Assembly: GCA_026417195.1 (NCBI GenBank) | Contig: JAOADS010000026.1 | Span: 1 to 15,762, forward strand | Source of the DNA: Ignavibacteria bacterium | GTDB lineage: Bacteria > Bacteroidota > Ignavibacteria > Tepidaquicellales > OLB5 | Direction: 5' to 3' | Length of the DNA: 15,762 bases | Shown: positions 1 to 7,159 of the stretch, in pieces | How the letters are laid out: every line of letters starts with the position of its first letter | How positions within the stretch are numbered: position 1 is the first letter of the stretch | Translations under genes and position numbers: made by a program | The notes under the pieces: model-generated | The model's input: only the letters and a program-made list of their open reading frames with translations | What the model was told of the DNA's origin: nothing | Databases searched by the model: none

Positions 1-858
1 ACTTAGCATTATACCTCTGTCCAGTATATCTGAAGCAAGTTCAGGCTGTGTTTTCTCAAGAGCAGTTTTAACAGCCCTGATTATTATACTAACAGGCTCA
101 CTAAGAGCCTCTCTGATCTCAATTGAGCTTACCTCAGTCATTTTAGGTAAACCGGATACCATATCCCTTCCCTTAACTTCTATAATTACTTCTTCCTTAA
201 GAGGCATAACAGAACCTACCTGACATTTTATTTCCTCAGCTGTTCTCTCACCTATCAGGATACTGTAATTCTTTTTAAAATATTCCATAATAGCACCATT
301 GAGTTCATCCCCTGCAGTTCTTATTGAAGCACCGTTAGCTATTCCGGAAAGAGAGATGACTGCAATTTCAGTAGTTCCTCCACCAATGTCAATTATCATA
401 TTCCCTACCGGGGAAGAAACATCAAGTCCGACTCCTATTGCAGCTGCCATAGGTTCAGCAAGTAAGAAAACCTCCTTGGCGCCTGCATGTTCTGCTGAAT
501 CTCTCACAGCTCTTTTCTCAACTTCAGTGATCCCGCTCGGCACACAGATAACGATCCTGCTGGAAGGAAAAACACTTGAGTTGACCCTTTTAATGAAAGC
601 CCTGAGCATTCCTTCAGCAATCTCAAAATCCGCAATAACACCGTCACCCATAGGTCTTATTGTCTTAATACCTTTGTGAGTCTTTTCATGCATCTGTTTA
701 GCTTCGTGACCAACAGCTATGATTTTCTTTGTTGTCTCATCAAAAGCTACAATTGAAGGCTCATTTAATATTATACCCTTCCCTTTCACATATATAAGGG
801 TATTCGCAGTACCTAAATCAATTGCAATATCAGTGGAGAATAAACCAAATAATGCCAT
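1..858 (-). CDS. mreB: Rod shape-determining protein MreB (partial, C-terminus off the left edge)
   Basis: Bacterial actin homologue that polymerises on the inner face of the cytoplasmic membrane and guides lateral peptidoglycan synthesis. The 286 codons in the window begin MALFGLFSTDIAIDLGTANT. They contain the first phosphate-binding motif (DLGTANTLIY, residues 14-23), the GDGVIADFEIAEGML segment, the second phosphate motif MIIDIGGGTTEIAVIS and, at the edge, DRGIMLS, the start of the usual adenosine motif. About 55-60 residues are missing compared with the family length of about 340. The ATG at 858 gives the standard N-terminus with its amphipathic/hydrophobic lead (ALFGLF). No Shine-Dalgarno sequence is visible upstream. 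It lies 89 nt downstream of purH on the same strand, so read-through from the purine genes is possible. A candidate -7 box (TATATTTG) sits in the gap. Identification is firm. Confidence 0.96.
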   Translation of the reverse strand, partial: MALFGLFSTDIAIDLGTANTLIYVKGKGIILNEPSIVAFDETTKKIIAVGHEAKQMHEKTHKGIKTIRPMGDGVIADFEIAEGMLRAFIKRVNSSVFPSSRIVICVPSGITEVEKRAVRDSAEHAGAKEVFLLAEPMAAAIGVGLDVSSPVGNMIIDIGGGTTEIAVISLSGIANGASIRTAGDELNGAIMEYFKKNYSILIGERTAEEIKCQVGSVMPLKEEVIIEVKGRDMVSGLPKMTEVSSIEIREALSEPVSIIIRAVKTALEKTQPELASDILDRGIMLS

Positions 859-908
859 TTATTATTTTTGATCCCGGGTATTTAATTGAAGTTAAAAACT
901 TTATCTTA

Positions 909-916
909 CAAATATA
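909..916 (-). promoter_or_regulatory. Candidate -7 box upstream of mreB
   Basis: On the minus strand this reads TATATTTG, matching the Bacteroidota -7 consensus TAnnTTTG and identical to the -7 box of rpmE in this window. It would give an mreB leader of roughly 45 nt. The position 20 nt upstream reads CTT and not TTG, so the -33 element is weak or absent. The call therefore rests on the -7 box alone. Confidence 0.35.
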
Positions 917-947
917 AGATTTAATTTTAATTATTTAAGTTACTGTT

Positions 948-2459
948 TTAGTGCTTAAAGTGCCTTAAACCGGTAAATATCATAGTAAGATTTTTTTCAT
1001 TTGCAAGATGAATGACCTCTTCATCCCTTACTGAACCTCCCGGCTGAATTACTGAGCTGGCTCCTGTTTTTGAAATCTCGGCTATACTATCTGCAAACGG
1101 GAAAAAGGCATCTGAGGCAACAGCTGAACCTGCAAGCGAATGACCAGACCTCTCTGCTTTTGAAACTGCAAGTAGTGTAGAATCAACTCTAGAAGTTTGT
1201 CCGCTACCTATGCCAAGAGTTTTAAAATCTTTAACAAAAACCACTGCATTACTCTTTACATGTTTACAAACCTTCATGGCAAATATCATATCCTTCTTCT
1301 CATTTTCCGTGGGATAACGTTTAGTAACAACTCTCAGATCAGATTCATTGATAAAAATATCTGAATCCTGATATATTATGCCACCTGTAATTGATCTAAA
1401 TTCCTCCTTTTGAAGATTATGAGATTCATCATATTTGATAATCCTTCTGTTTTTCTTCCTGAACAGAAATTCAAGAGCATCATCATCGTAATCAGGAGCT
1501 ATGATAATTTCTGTAAATACCTTATCAGTTTCAACTGCTGTATTCAGATCGAGTCTTCTGTTGAAAATTATAATTCCTCCGAAAGGTGAAACAGTATCAG
1601 AAGAAAATGCTTTTTCATAAGCTTCTCTGATGTCTGAACCTGAAGCGACCCCACACGGACTGGCATGTTTTATAATAGCACATGTTGGAGCAGAGAATTC
1701 CTTTATAAGCCTGTAGGAAGCATCTATATCAAGAACATTAACGTATGAAAGTTCCTTCCCGTGAAGCTGTTTGAATATATCAGAAAAACCTTCTTTATGT
1801 GCATTATATAACCATGCTTTCTGATGAGGATTCTCTCCGTATCTCAGTTCCTGTTTAGTTTTGAATGGCTGATAAAAAATCCCTTTGTCACTTACTCCCT
1901 TTCTGAAATATTCAGATATCTGAAGATCATACAGAGAAACATAGTAAAAGGCTTCTGATGCAAGAATTCTGTTCACATTTTCTTCTTTCTTAACTGAATC
2001 AATAAAGAACTTATACTGAGACGGACTGACAATCACACTGACATACCTGTAATTCTTTGCCGCAGCTCTTATTAAACTCACTCCGCCAATATCAATTTGT
2101 TCTATAGCTTCTTCCTCACTGCAATCTTTCTTTTTAATCGTATCAGCGAAAGGATAGAGATTTACGCACACGAGATCAAATGTTGGAAGTCCGAGTCTCT
2201 CTACATCTTCCATATGTGACCTATCTTCCCTGTCTGCAAGAATACCGGCGAAAATCTGATACTGCAAGGTTTTCACTCTCCCATCCAGCATTTCAGGTAT
2301 GTTAGTTATCTCTTCTATGCTTTTTACATTTAAACCAACGTCTCTCAATAGTTGTGCAGTTCTGCTGGTTGATACAATTTCATATCCGTATGATACCAAT
2401 TCCACGGCAAACTCCGCAATACCTGTTTTATCATATACACTAATTAATGCTCTTTTCAA
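948..2459 (-). CDS. purH: Bifunctional AICAR transformylase / IMP cyclohydrolase PurH
   Basis: Catalyses the last two steps of de novo IMP synthesis in the cytoplasm: formylation of AICAR with 10-formyl-THF, then ring closure of FAICAR. Length (503 aa) is normal. The N-terminal MGS-like cyclohydrolase domain covers about residues 1-195 and the transformylase domain about 200-503. The transformylase half is canonical: RYGENPHQ (206-213), IIKHASPCG with the catalytic K264-H265 pair, SPFGGIIIFNR, IGSGQTSRV, SDAFFPFAD, IQPGGSVRDEEV and the terminal GLRHFKH. The cyclohydrolase half keeps the residues known as catalytic in ATIC (K63, Y102, D123, K135 by motif alignment) but departs from nearly invariant motifs: SVYDKTG for SVSDKTG, STSRT for STGGT, and TLQYQIFAGIL for TLHPxxHGGIL. 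The start codon is TTG, giving MKRALISVYDKTG. It overlaps the purN stop by 4 nt (TTGA), which suggests translational coupling. Gene identity is firm; full cyclohydrolase activity is less certain. Confidence 0.96.
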   Translation of the reverse strand: MKRALISVYDKTGIAEFAVELVSYGYEIVSTSRTAQLLRDVGLNVKSIEEITNIPEMLDGRVKTLQYQIFAGILADREDRSHMEDVERLGLPTFDLVCVNLYPFADTIKKKDCSEEEAIEQIDIGGVSLIRAAAKNYRYVSVIVSPSQYKFFIDSVKKEENVNRILASEAFYYVSLYDLQISEYFRKGVSDKGIFYQPFKTKQELRYGENPHQKAWLYNAHKEGFSDIFKQLHGKELSYVNVLDIDASYRLIKEFSAPTCAIIKHASPCGVASGSDIREAYEKAFSSDTVSPFGGIIIFNRRLDLNTAVETDKVFTEIIIAPDYDDDALEFLFRKKNRRIIKYDESHNLQKEEFRSITGGIIYQDSDIFINESDLRVVTKRYPTENEKKDMIFAMKVCKHVKSNAVVFVKDFKTLGIGSGQTSRVDSTLLAVSKAERSGHSLAGSAVASDAFFPFADSIAEISKTGASSVIQPGGSVRDEEVIHLANEKNLTMIFTGLRHFKH

Positions 2460-3076
2460 ACGAAACTTACCCTCTGATTTTTTACTTTAATTTTCTTTGA
2501 TTCGAATAAACTGATAACTTTAGGGTATAGGATATGCTCGGCTTTTTTAGTCCTAAGGCTTAAAGACTCTGGCGTATCGTCATCTTTAACAATTACTGCT
2601 TTCTGCATAACTATTGGACCAGAATCATAGGTCTCTGTAACAATGTGAACAGTAACTCCGCTGATTTTCACCCCTGAATCTATTACAGCCCTGTGAACAT
2701 TTAGCCCGTACATTCCTTTGCCTCCAAATGATGGAAGAAGAGAAGGATGAATATTGAGAATTCTGTTTCTGTATTTTTTTACTATCTCCTCAGGTAACTT
2801 CCTGAGGTAACCTGCAAGTAATATCAGATCTATTTTATATTTTCTTAAGTATCTTAAAAACTCATTAATATATTTTGATCTGCTGCTGAAATTCTCTTCA
2901 GCCATGTAAACACATCTGATTCCCTCACGATTGCAGATATCGAACGCCCCTGAAGTTAATTTATTAGTAATTACCAGCTTTATCTTTGATTTTATTTTAC
3001 CTGAAGCAGAAGCCCTTATAATAGCTTTAAGATTAGAACCTTTGCCAGATACAAGTACACATAAATTCAGAGACAC
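2456..3076 (-). CDS. purN: Phosphoribosylglycinamide formyltransferase (GART) PurN
   Basis: Transfers the formyl group of 10-formyl-THF to GAR, step 3 of purine synthesis, in the cytoplasm. At 206 aa it has family length. Visible motifs are the nucleotide-binding LVSGKGSNLKA (8-18), LLAGYLRKLP (86-95), the folate-site ILNIHPSLLPSF containing catalytic N108 and H110, and TYDSGPIVMQK with the third catalytic residue D151. The GTG start at 3076 was chosen because an in-frame TAA lies two codons upstream and no ATG lies between it and the conserved LCVLVSGKGSNL. Its stop overlaps the purH TTG start, so the two purine genes form one translationally coupled unit. A well-formed promoter lies upstream at 3116-3146. 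Both purine genes use non-ATG starts, which may set a low translation rate (inference). Confidence 0.95.
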   Translation of the reverse strand: MSLNLCVLVSGKGSNLKAIIRASASGKIKSKIKLVITNKLTSGAFDICNREGIRCVYMAEENFSSRSKYINEFLRYLRKYKIDLILLAGYLRKLPEEIVKKYRNRILNIHPSLLPSFGGKGMYGLNVHRAVIDSGVKISGVTVHIVTETYDSGPIVMQKAVIVKDDDTPESLSLRTKKAEHILYPKVISLFESKKIKVKNQRVSFV

Positions 3077-3115
3077 AGCTTAGTAATTGTGGAATAAATT
3101 GAGGAATTTCAGATG

Positions 3116-3146
3116 CAAAAATACCTGATTGTATAATAACAATCAA
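3116..3146 (-). promoter_or_regulatory. Promoter of purN-purH (TTG-N20-TATTTTTG)
   Basis: On the minus strand, TTG (3146-3144), a 20-nt spacer, then TATTTTTG (3123-3116) fits the Bacteroidota -33/-7 promoter (TTG ... TAnnTTTG). It predicts a leader of about 30-35 nt to the GTG at 3076. The same layout and spacer length recur at three other intergenic sites in the window. Its -33 element is one end of the palindrome at 3144-3157. Confidence 0.65.
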
Positions 3147-3157
3147 TTAATTAATTG
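3144..3157. promoter_or_regulatory. 14-bp perfect palindrome joining two divergent -33 elements
   Basis: CAATTAATTAATTG is its own reverse complement. Its two ends supply the TTG -33 elements of the purN (minus) and rpmE (plus) promoters, leaving 8 bp between the two TTG triplets. The symmetry could reflect back-to-back promoters only, or an operator for a dimeric regulator. The sequence alone does not decide. Confidence 0.5.
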
Positions 3158-3185
3158 TAAAAATCATTCAAAATTTTTATATTTG
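3155..3185 (+). promoter_or_regulatory. Promoter of rpmE operon (TTG-N20-TATATTTG)
   Basis: TTG (3155-3157), a 20-nt spacer and TATATTTG (3178-3185) match the Bacteroidota -33/-7 architecture. Transcription would start near 3191, leaving a leader of only about 15 nt before the rpmE ATG at 3206. That leader is A-rich and has no Shine-Dalgarno sequence. Confidence 0.65.
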
Positions 3186-3205
3186 TATATTCAAAGATAA
3201 AAAAA

Positions 3206-3460
3206 ATGAAAAAAGGAATTCATCCGAAATACAGACCAGTTGTTTTCAAAGATGTCTCTACAGGTTATATGCTTCTTACTCGTTCTGCAGCTCCTTCAAA
3301 AGAGACAATTGAATATGAGGGTAAAACTTATCCACTTATAAAGGTAGAAATATCAAGTTCTTCACATCCGTTTTTCACCGGCAAGAAGACGCTGGTTGAC
3401 TCTGCAGGCAGAGTTGAAAAATTCAATAAGAAATACTCTAAAAAGAAAGTCTCGTCCTGA
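3206..3460 (+). CDS. rpmE2: 50S ribosomal protein L31, type B (zinc-independent)
   Basis: Large-subunit ribosomal protein of 84 aa. The start MKKGIHPKYRPVVFKDVSTGY, the central ETIEYEGKTYPLIKVEISSSSHPFFTGK and the C-terminal VDSAGRVEKFNKKY are hallmarks of the L31B family. The cysteine residues that bind zinc in type A L31 are absent, as expected for this paralogue. It has a basic tail, KKYSKKKVSS. The leader is very short and has no Shine-Dalgarno sequence, only an A-rich run before the ATG. It is the first gene of a plus-strand set, 21 nt upstream of the GlmU-like gene. The family is known to replace zinc-binding L31 in some bacteria under zinc limitation. Nothing here shows zinc control, and it may be this genome's only L31. 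Confidence 0.96.
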   Translation: MKKGIHPKYRPVVFKDVSTGYMLLTRSAAPSKETIEYEGKTYPLIKVEISSSSHPFFTGKKTLVDSAGRVEKFNKKYSKKKVSS

Positions 3461-3481
3461 TTTCATATTTAAGATCCTCTG

Positions 3482-4729
3482 ATGACTATAAATATTTGTA
3501 TATTTGAGGATCATGCCATAACCAACCTTGCTCCAATAAATTACCTTAGACATACTTCAGAGATTCTCTGTGGTGCTTTCAGCATAGCCAGAAAAATCAA
3601 AGATAACACAGGCAAAAACCCGATTAGTCTTCATGCGAGAAAATATCTGTCTGAGTGGTTGAAAGAGATACATCCTAACTATAAAGTCAACACACTAAAA
3701 AAAGATGAATATATATTCATAAATTCCAGAATCATATCAGACGGAGAAAATTTCTCGTCAATCAAAAAATTCCTTAAGAGAAATAATAACTCCGCAATAA
3801 TTATTCCCGAAAATAACTCAATAATTGCTTTTCACATATCTGCTGAGTTGACTGAGAAAATTTCTGAAATAATATCTGAAGAAGAAAATAATCTTATTTC
3901 ATTTGGAGATATTGAATGGCTTGACTTAAATAAAATTGAAGATAAGAAATTAGGACTGGATTACAAACTTATAAATAACCCTTCAGATCTGATAAAACAT
4001 CTTCATGATGAATTAAGAAATGACCTGAATAGTCTGATCCCCGGAAAAAAGAAAATCAAAAACAACTCCCAGAAGTTAACTTCAGAGAAAAGTGAACTTG
4101 ATACTTCAGAAGGGAAAATATACATAGGGAAAAACACAGTCATAGAGCCTTTCTGTTACATAAAGGGACCTGTATTTATCGGAGATAACTGTGTAATCCG
4201 TTCAGGCAGTTGTATTTACGGACCTGTGTCCGTCGGGAATATTTCCAAAATTTCCGGCGAAATAACATCTTCAATAATTCATTCATATGTAAATAAACAA
4301 CACCTTGGTTTCCTCGGACATTCATATATCTGTGAATGGGTAAATCTTGGCGCTGGGACTACAACAAGTAACCTTAAAAATAACTATTCAAAAATTTCAA
4401 TTGATATTGGAAATGTAAAAATAGATACAGACTCTATTTTCCTGGGAAGTATTATAGGCGATCATACAAAAACTGGTATCTCCACTATGCTTAATACTGG
4501 AACAGTAATAGGAATATCATCAAATCTTTACGGATCCGGATACCACAAGAAAATGGTTAAGTCATTCAGCTGGAATGATTCATCAGATAATACAGAAATG
4601 GACTACCTAATTGAGAAAGCAATTTCAACCGCACGTATTTCTATGTCCCGAAGAAAAATAGAAATGTCGGAAAATTATGAAAACATGTTAAGGTACCTTT
4701 ATCAACAGAAAGAAAATCTTCCTTTGTAA
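3482..4729 (+). CDS. Alternative GlmU-family protein (sugar nucleotidyltransferase/acetyltransferase-like)
   Basis: A 415-aa protein resembling the Bacteroidota 'alternative GlmU' family. The N-terminal half (about 1-200) has features of that family (INICIFEDHAITNLAPINYLRHTSEILCG in outline). It lacks the LAAGxGTRM pyrophosphorylase signature of classical GlmU. Residues about 212-350 are a left-handed parallel beta-helix of hexapeptide repeats (IYIGKNTVIEPFCYIKGPVFIGDNCVIRSG in outline). The segment KQHLGFLGHSYICEWVNLGAGT (272-293) lines up with the acetyltransferase site of GlmU (KAGHLTYLGDAEIG...NIGAGT). H274 therefore falls on the catalytic histidine. An acetyltransferase acting on an amino sugar phosphate in UDP-GlcNAc synthesis is plausible. 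Uridyltransferase activity cannot be judged. A conserved hydrophobic, charged C-terminal helix region follows. It sits 21 nt after rpmE and 6 nt before the next gene, so co-transcription is likely. Confidence 0.82.
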   Translation: MTINICIFEDHAITNLAPINYLRHTSEILCGAFSIARKIKDNTGKNPISLHARKYLSEWLKEIHPNYKVNTLKKDEYIFINSRIISDGENFSSIKKFLKRNNNSAIIIPENNSIIAFHISAELTEKISEIISEEENNLISFGDIEWLDLNKIEDKKLGLDYKLINNPSDLIKHLHDELRNDLNSLIPGKKKIKNNSQKLTSEKSELDTSEGKIYIGKNTVIEPFCYIKGPVFIGDNCVIRSGSCIYGPVSVGNISKISGEITSSIIHSYVNKQHLGFLGHSYICEWVNLGAGTTTSNLKNNYSKISIDIGNVKIDTDSIFLGSIIGDHTKTGISTMLNTGTVIGISSNLYGSGYHKKMVKSFSWNDSSDNTEMDYLIEKAISTARISMSRRKIEMSENYENMLRYLYQQKENLPL

Positions 4730-4735
4730 AAAATA

Positions 4736-5170
4736 ATGTCTGAATTAAGCAAAAAAACGATTGAGTTGTCTATTGAATTAAATGAATTCAGCAGCTTTAA
4801 AATCAAAAACCCGGATGACATATCGTTATTAATAGAATTCAGCCTGAACAACAGCGAACTTTTCGGAGAAATAATATTCATTGCAAAATATCTCAATGGA
4901 CTTGGCAAAATCTTAGATAAAATCCATTACACAGATAATATTCAAAGCAGAGACGAAACTATTTATAAAATAAAAGACGAATACAAAAAAAATATCCTGA
5001 AATTTACTGATTTACTTGGAAAACTACTGGAATGTAATAAAAATCATAGCAGCATCAGTAATCTTGAAAATAAATACCTCTCGCTAAATCAGGAATCCAT
5101 GTCTAATTTAGCATCTTTGATATATGACTTAAGCTGGGTGAAAAAATTTTATAACTCAAAAAGGAAATAA
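4736..5170 (+). CDS. Hypothetical protein, 144 aa, last gene of the rpmE operon
   Basis: I do not recognise this family. The protein is rich in Lys, Asn, Ile, Leu and Ser. It has no signal peptide and no clear membrane segment, and looks mostly alpha-helical, with amphipathic stretches around residues 28-60 and 75-100. It has a single cysteine (in KLLECNKN) and a basic C-terminus, KKFYNSKRK. It starts 6 nt after the stop of the GlmU-like gene and ends next to an intrinsic terminator, so it should be translated from the same transcript. Base composition resembles its upstream neighbour. A cytoplasmic helper role tied to the GlmU-like protein is only a guess from position. Confidence 0.75.
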   Translation: MSELSKKTIELSIELNEFSSFKIKNPDDISLLIEFSLNNSELFGEIIFIAKYLNGLGKILDKIHYTDNIQSRDETIYKIKDEYKKNILKFTDLLGKLLECNKNHSSISNLENKYLSLNQESMSNLASLIYDLSWVKKFYNSKRK

Positions 5171-5172
5171 AA

Positions 5173-5195
5173 AAACCGTTCCTGATGAACGGTTT
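5173..5195. terminator. Intrinsic terminator shared by the convergent rpmE and exbB-exbD operons
   Basis: A perfect 9-bp stem (AAACCGTTC / GAACGGTTT) with a 5-nt loop (CTGAT). Read on the minus strand it is followed by a strong T tract (TTTTTTTATTT, including stem bases), the classical form for ending the exbD transcript. On the plus strand the downstream run (TTTAGATTTAG) is weaker but probably still works for the hypothetical gene, whose stop is 2 nt before the stem. Confidence 0.8.
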
Positions 5196-5222
5196 AGATT
5201 TAGAACTTAAATATATTTATAT

Positions 5223-5747
5223 CTATCCCCCTATTACTTCAAGCACTTTCAAATCTGGTTCCTCAATTTTTGAAAAGCTGTAACGCTTTTCTATATCAGC
5301 TTTATTTATCTCATCAAGCACACTTATCATCAGATCATATTTTGCCTTTCGATGAAATTTAAGAATCATTATCAAGTCTGGATTCTGTTTGCCCCATCCC
5401 TCCAGGTAATTCCTCATCTGCTCAAGATTAACCTTTATCGGTTGTTCCTCTGTACCGTCTGATTTACCCTTTGAAAGCCCTATATTACCTTTTTCAGAAA
5501 CCCTGATAAAGACAACATTACCCATATCTACCTTTACCTTGTCGGCATCATCTCCTTTGGGAAGATTTATCTGCATTACCTGAGGCTGATTCAGGGTTGT
5601 TGTCATAATGAAAAATGTGAGAAGGAGCATGATAACGTCAACATATGGTGTCATGTCAATGTGAAATCCTATTCTTTTTCTCTTATTCCATTTTTGTACC
5701 TTGCGGCCTCTTTGTTCCTGACCGCCTGTATCTCCTACACTTGCCAT
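5223..5747 (-). CDS. exbD: ExbD/TolR-type biopolymer transport protein (second copy)
   Basis: A 174-aa inner-membrane protein that, with ExbB, uses proton flow to power TonB-type systems. A basic, glycine-rich cytoplasmic N-terminus (1-30) precedes one transmembrane helix, DMTPYVDVIMLLLTFFIMTT (31-50). D37 in PYVDV falls at the essential proton-carrying aspartate of ExbD. The rest is a periplasmic domain ending IEEPDLKVLEVIGG. A clear Shine-Dalgarno sequence (AAGGAG, 9-nt spacing) supports the ATG at 5747. It lies 27 nt after the first exbD copy, with which it shares the TM motif but little of the periplasmic domain. It is the last gene of the cluster, followed by the terminator at 5173-5195. 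The assignment could equally be called TolR; the family does not separate them cleanly. Confidence 0.92.
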   Translation of the reverse strand: MASVGDTGGQEQRGRKVQKWNKRKRIGFHIDMTPYVDVIMLLLTFFIMTTTLNQPQVMQINLPKGDDADKVKVDMGNVVFIRVSEKGNIGLSKGKSDGTEEQPIKVNLEQMRNYLEGWGKQNPDLIMILKFHRKAKYDLMISVLDEINKADIEKRYSFSKIEEPDLKVLEVIGG

Positions 5748-5774
5748 TTGGAGTTTCTCCTTATATAATTTAGT

Positions 5775-6356
5775 TTATTCTTTATTCCCTTGCTCCAGAT
5801 CTGTCACGAATGAAAATCTGGTATTCTTGGTCTCTTTAAGAATATCCATCAAATCCTGAATGGTTCCTATGTCGGCATCTTTATCACCTTTTACAACGAT
5901 TCTTAAATCTTTACCCGTTATATTTTTGGAAGATAAACGGAAATCTATTAATAGCTTCTTGAATTTTTCCCTGTCATTGAAAGCTACTATTGGCCTTTTT
6001 AGTTCACCCTTTTCATTTAGATTAGCGGGATTAGTCCAGCCCGGCTGAGTAGTGCTGTCGGGGTGATATGCTGCAAGCCCTATGGCATCGCCTATGACAT
6101 CTTCCCTTACATTAATATTATCCACATCAACAAAAATATCACCAAACTTATTTACAACAAGAGTCATCACATTTCTTTCGGGTAATTTGGTGGTATCATT
6201 CCCTGAACTTGGCAGCTGAACCTGAATATCCTCTGCAAGTTCGGCTTTAAACTGTGCGGTTAAAATAAAAAAAGTTAGGATTAGCATAATAACATCAACA
6301 TATGGTGTCATATCAATTTCCTGTGGCGGAACTCTTTTCTTCTTTACAGCTCTCAT
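5775..6356 (-). CDS. exbD: ExbD/TolR-type biopolymer transport protein (first copy)
   Basis: A 193-aa inner-membrane protein of the ExbB/ExbD energy-transducing complex. After the short basic N-terminus, one transmembrane helix (about 15-34, DMTPYVDVIMLILTFFILTA) carries the conserved D21 in PYVDV. The periplasmic part contains LPSSGN, a VVNKFGDIFVD strand and the C-terminal DADIGTIQDLMDILKETKNTRFSFVTD segment seen in the family. It is longer than the usual ~140 aa because of an extra stretch around residues 95-130 (Pro/Asn/Gly-rich, probably a loop). A GGAGG Shine-Dalgarno sequence lies 8 nt before the ATG. The gene is 29 nt downstream of exbB and 27 nt upstream of the second exbD, consistent with one operon. 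Two different ExbD proteins per ExbB suggests a hetero-oligomeric stator or two alternatives (inference). Confidence 0.92.
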   Translation of the reverse strand: MRAVKKKRVPPQEIDMTPYVDVIMLILTFFILTAQFKAELAEDIQVQLPSSGNDTTKLPERNVMTLVVNKFGDIFVDVDNINVREDVIGDAIGLAAYHPDSTTQPGWTNPANLNEKGELKRPIVAFNDREKFKKLLIDFRLSSKNITGKDLRIVVKGDKDADIGTIQDLMDILKETKNTRFSFVTDLEQGNKE

Positions 6357-6385
6357 TTCTGTTTCCTCCGCAAAATATTAAATTT

Positions 6386-7159
6386 TTATTTCGACTTTAC
6401 TGTAAGTATCTGCATTATATTATATGTGGCTTCATCTATCATGTAGGTAAAATTACTTACTCTGGTCATGAAATAATTATAACCTATAATAGCAACTATG
6501 GCACCGAATATTCCGAACGCTGTATTAACTAAAGCTTCTGATATACCGGTAGAAAGTTCTGTAGCATTGGGAGTACCTGCAGTTGCAAGAGCCTGGAAAG
6601 CACGAATCATACCAAGTACTGTACCGAAAAGTCCCACAAGAACTGAAATGGAAGCAATTGTAGAAAGAGCAACAAGATTTCTTTCAAGTAACGGTACTTC
6701 AAGCATCATGGCTTCTTCAATAGCTCTCTGGACTTCAGCAAGTTTCTTTTCAGCATCTATAGGATCGTTTTTGACAACATTATAACGTTCCAGCGCAAGC
6801 CTGAGAACATTAGCCATTGAACCCTTTTGTTTATTGCATTCAGCAATTGCTCCGTCTATATCTCCTTCCTGAACAAGAGATTGCACTTTCTTGACAAAAG
6901 GTTCTATAGCACCGCGACCTTTTGCCTTAGCTAAAGACAATAGTCTTTCAATTACAAAGGTTACCACCATAATACTTATTGTCATAAGTGCCGTTACAAC
7001 CAAACCGCCTTTATATATCTGTCCAAAGATATTGATTGGGGTTCCTCCGGTATCCCCACCTTTGAAATTAGCAGGATTACCAAATACAAAAAAGAAAATG
7101 ACTAATGATATGATATATGCAACTACCAGAACTACAGTGATAAAAACAGATTGTTTCAT
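6386..7159 (-). CDS. exbB: MotA/TolQ/ExbB proton channel family protein
   Basis: A 257-aa inner-membrane protein forming the proton channel that drives TonB- or Tol-type machines together with ExbD. It has an N-terminal hydrophobic helix (about 6-27), a Gly/Asn-rich link, a second helix (about 52-72), a cytoplasmic domain containing IEEAMMLEVPLLERNLVALSTIAS (outline), and two further helices. These are LVGLFGTVLGMIRAF, the family hallmark, and ALVNTAFGIFGAIVAIIGY. A strong GGAGG Shine-Dalgarno sequence sits 11 nt before the ATG. The gene follows the STAS gene by 39 nt and precedes exbD by 29 nt. No tonB gene is present in the window. The TonB-dependent receptor at 12523-15057 would be a natural client, but that is inference. 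Confidence 0.94.
   Translation of the reverse strand: MKQSVFITVVLVVAYIISLVIFFFVFGNPANFKGGDTGGTPINIFGQIYKGGLVVTALMTISIMVVTFVIERLLSLAKAKGRGAIEPFVKKVQSLVQEGDIDGAIAECNKQKGSMANVLRLALERYNVVKNDPIDAEKKLAEVQRAIEEAMMLEVPLLERNLVALSTIASISVLVGLFGTVLGMIRAFQALATAGTPNATELSTGISEALVNTAFGIFGAIVAIIGYNYFMTRVSNFTYMIDEATYNIMQILTVKSK

Noticed and set aside
299..679. Plus-strand 126-aa open frame antisense to mreB
   Set aside because: It is a shadow of the strongly conserved MreB frame, with no ribosome site and no recognisable protein features.
3499..3506. TATATTTG -7-like box at the start of the GlmU-like gene
   Set aside because: It lies within the coding sequence and has CCT instead of TTG 20 nt upstream. It is likely a chance match from ATA/TTT codons.
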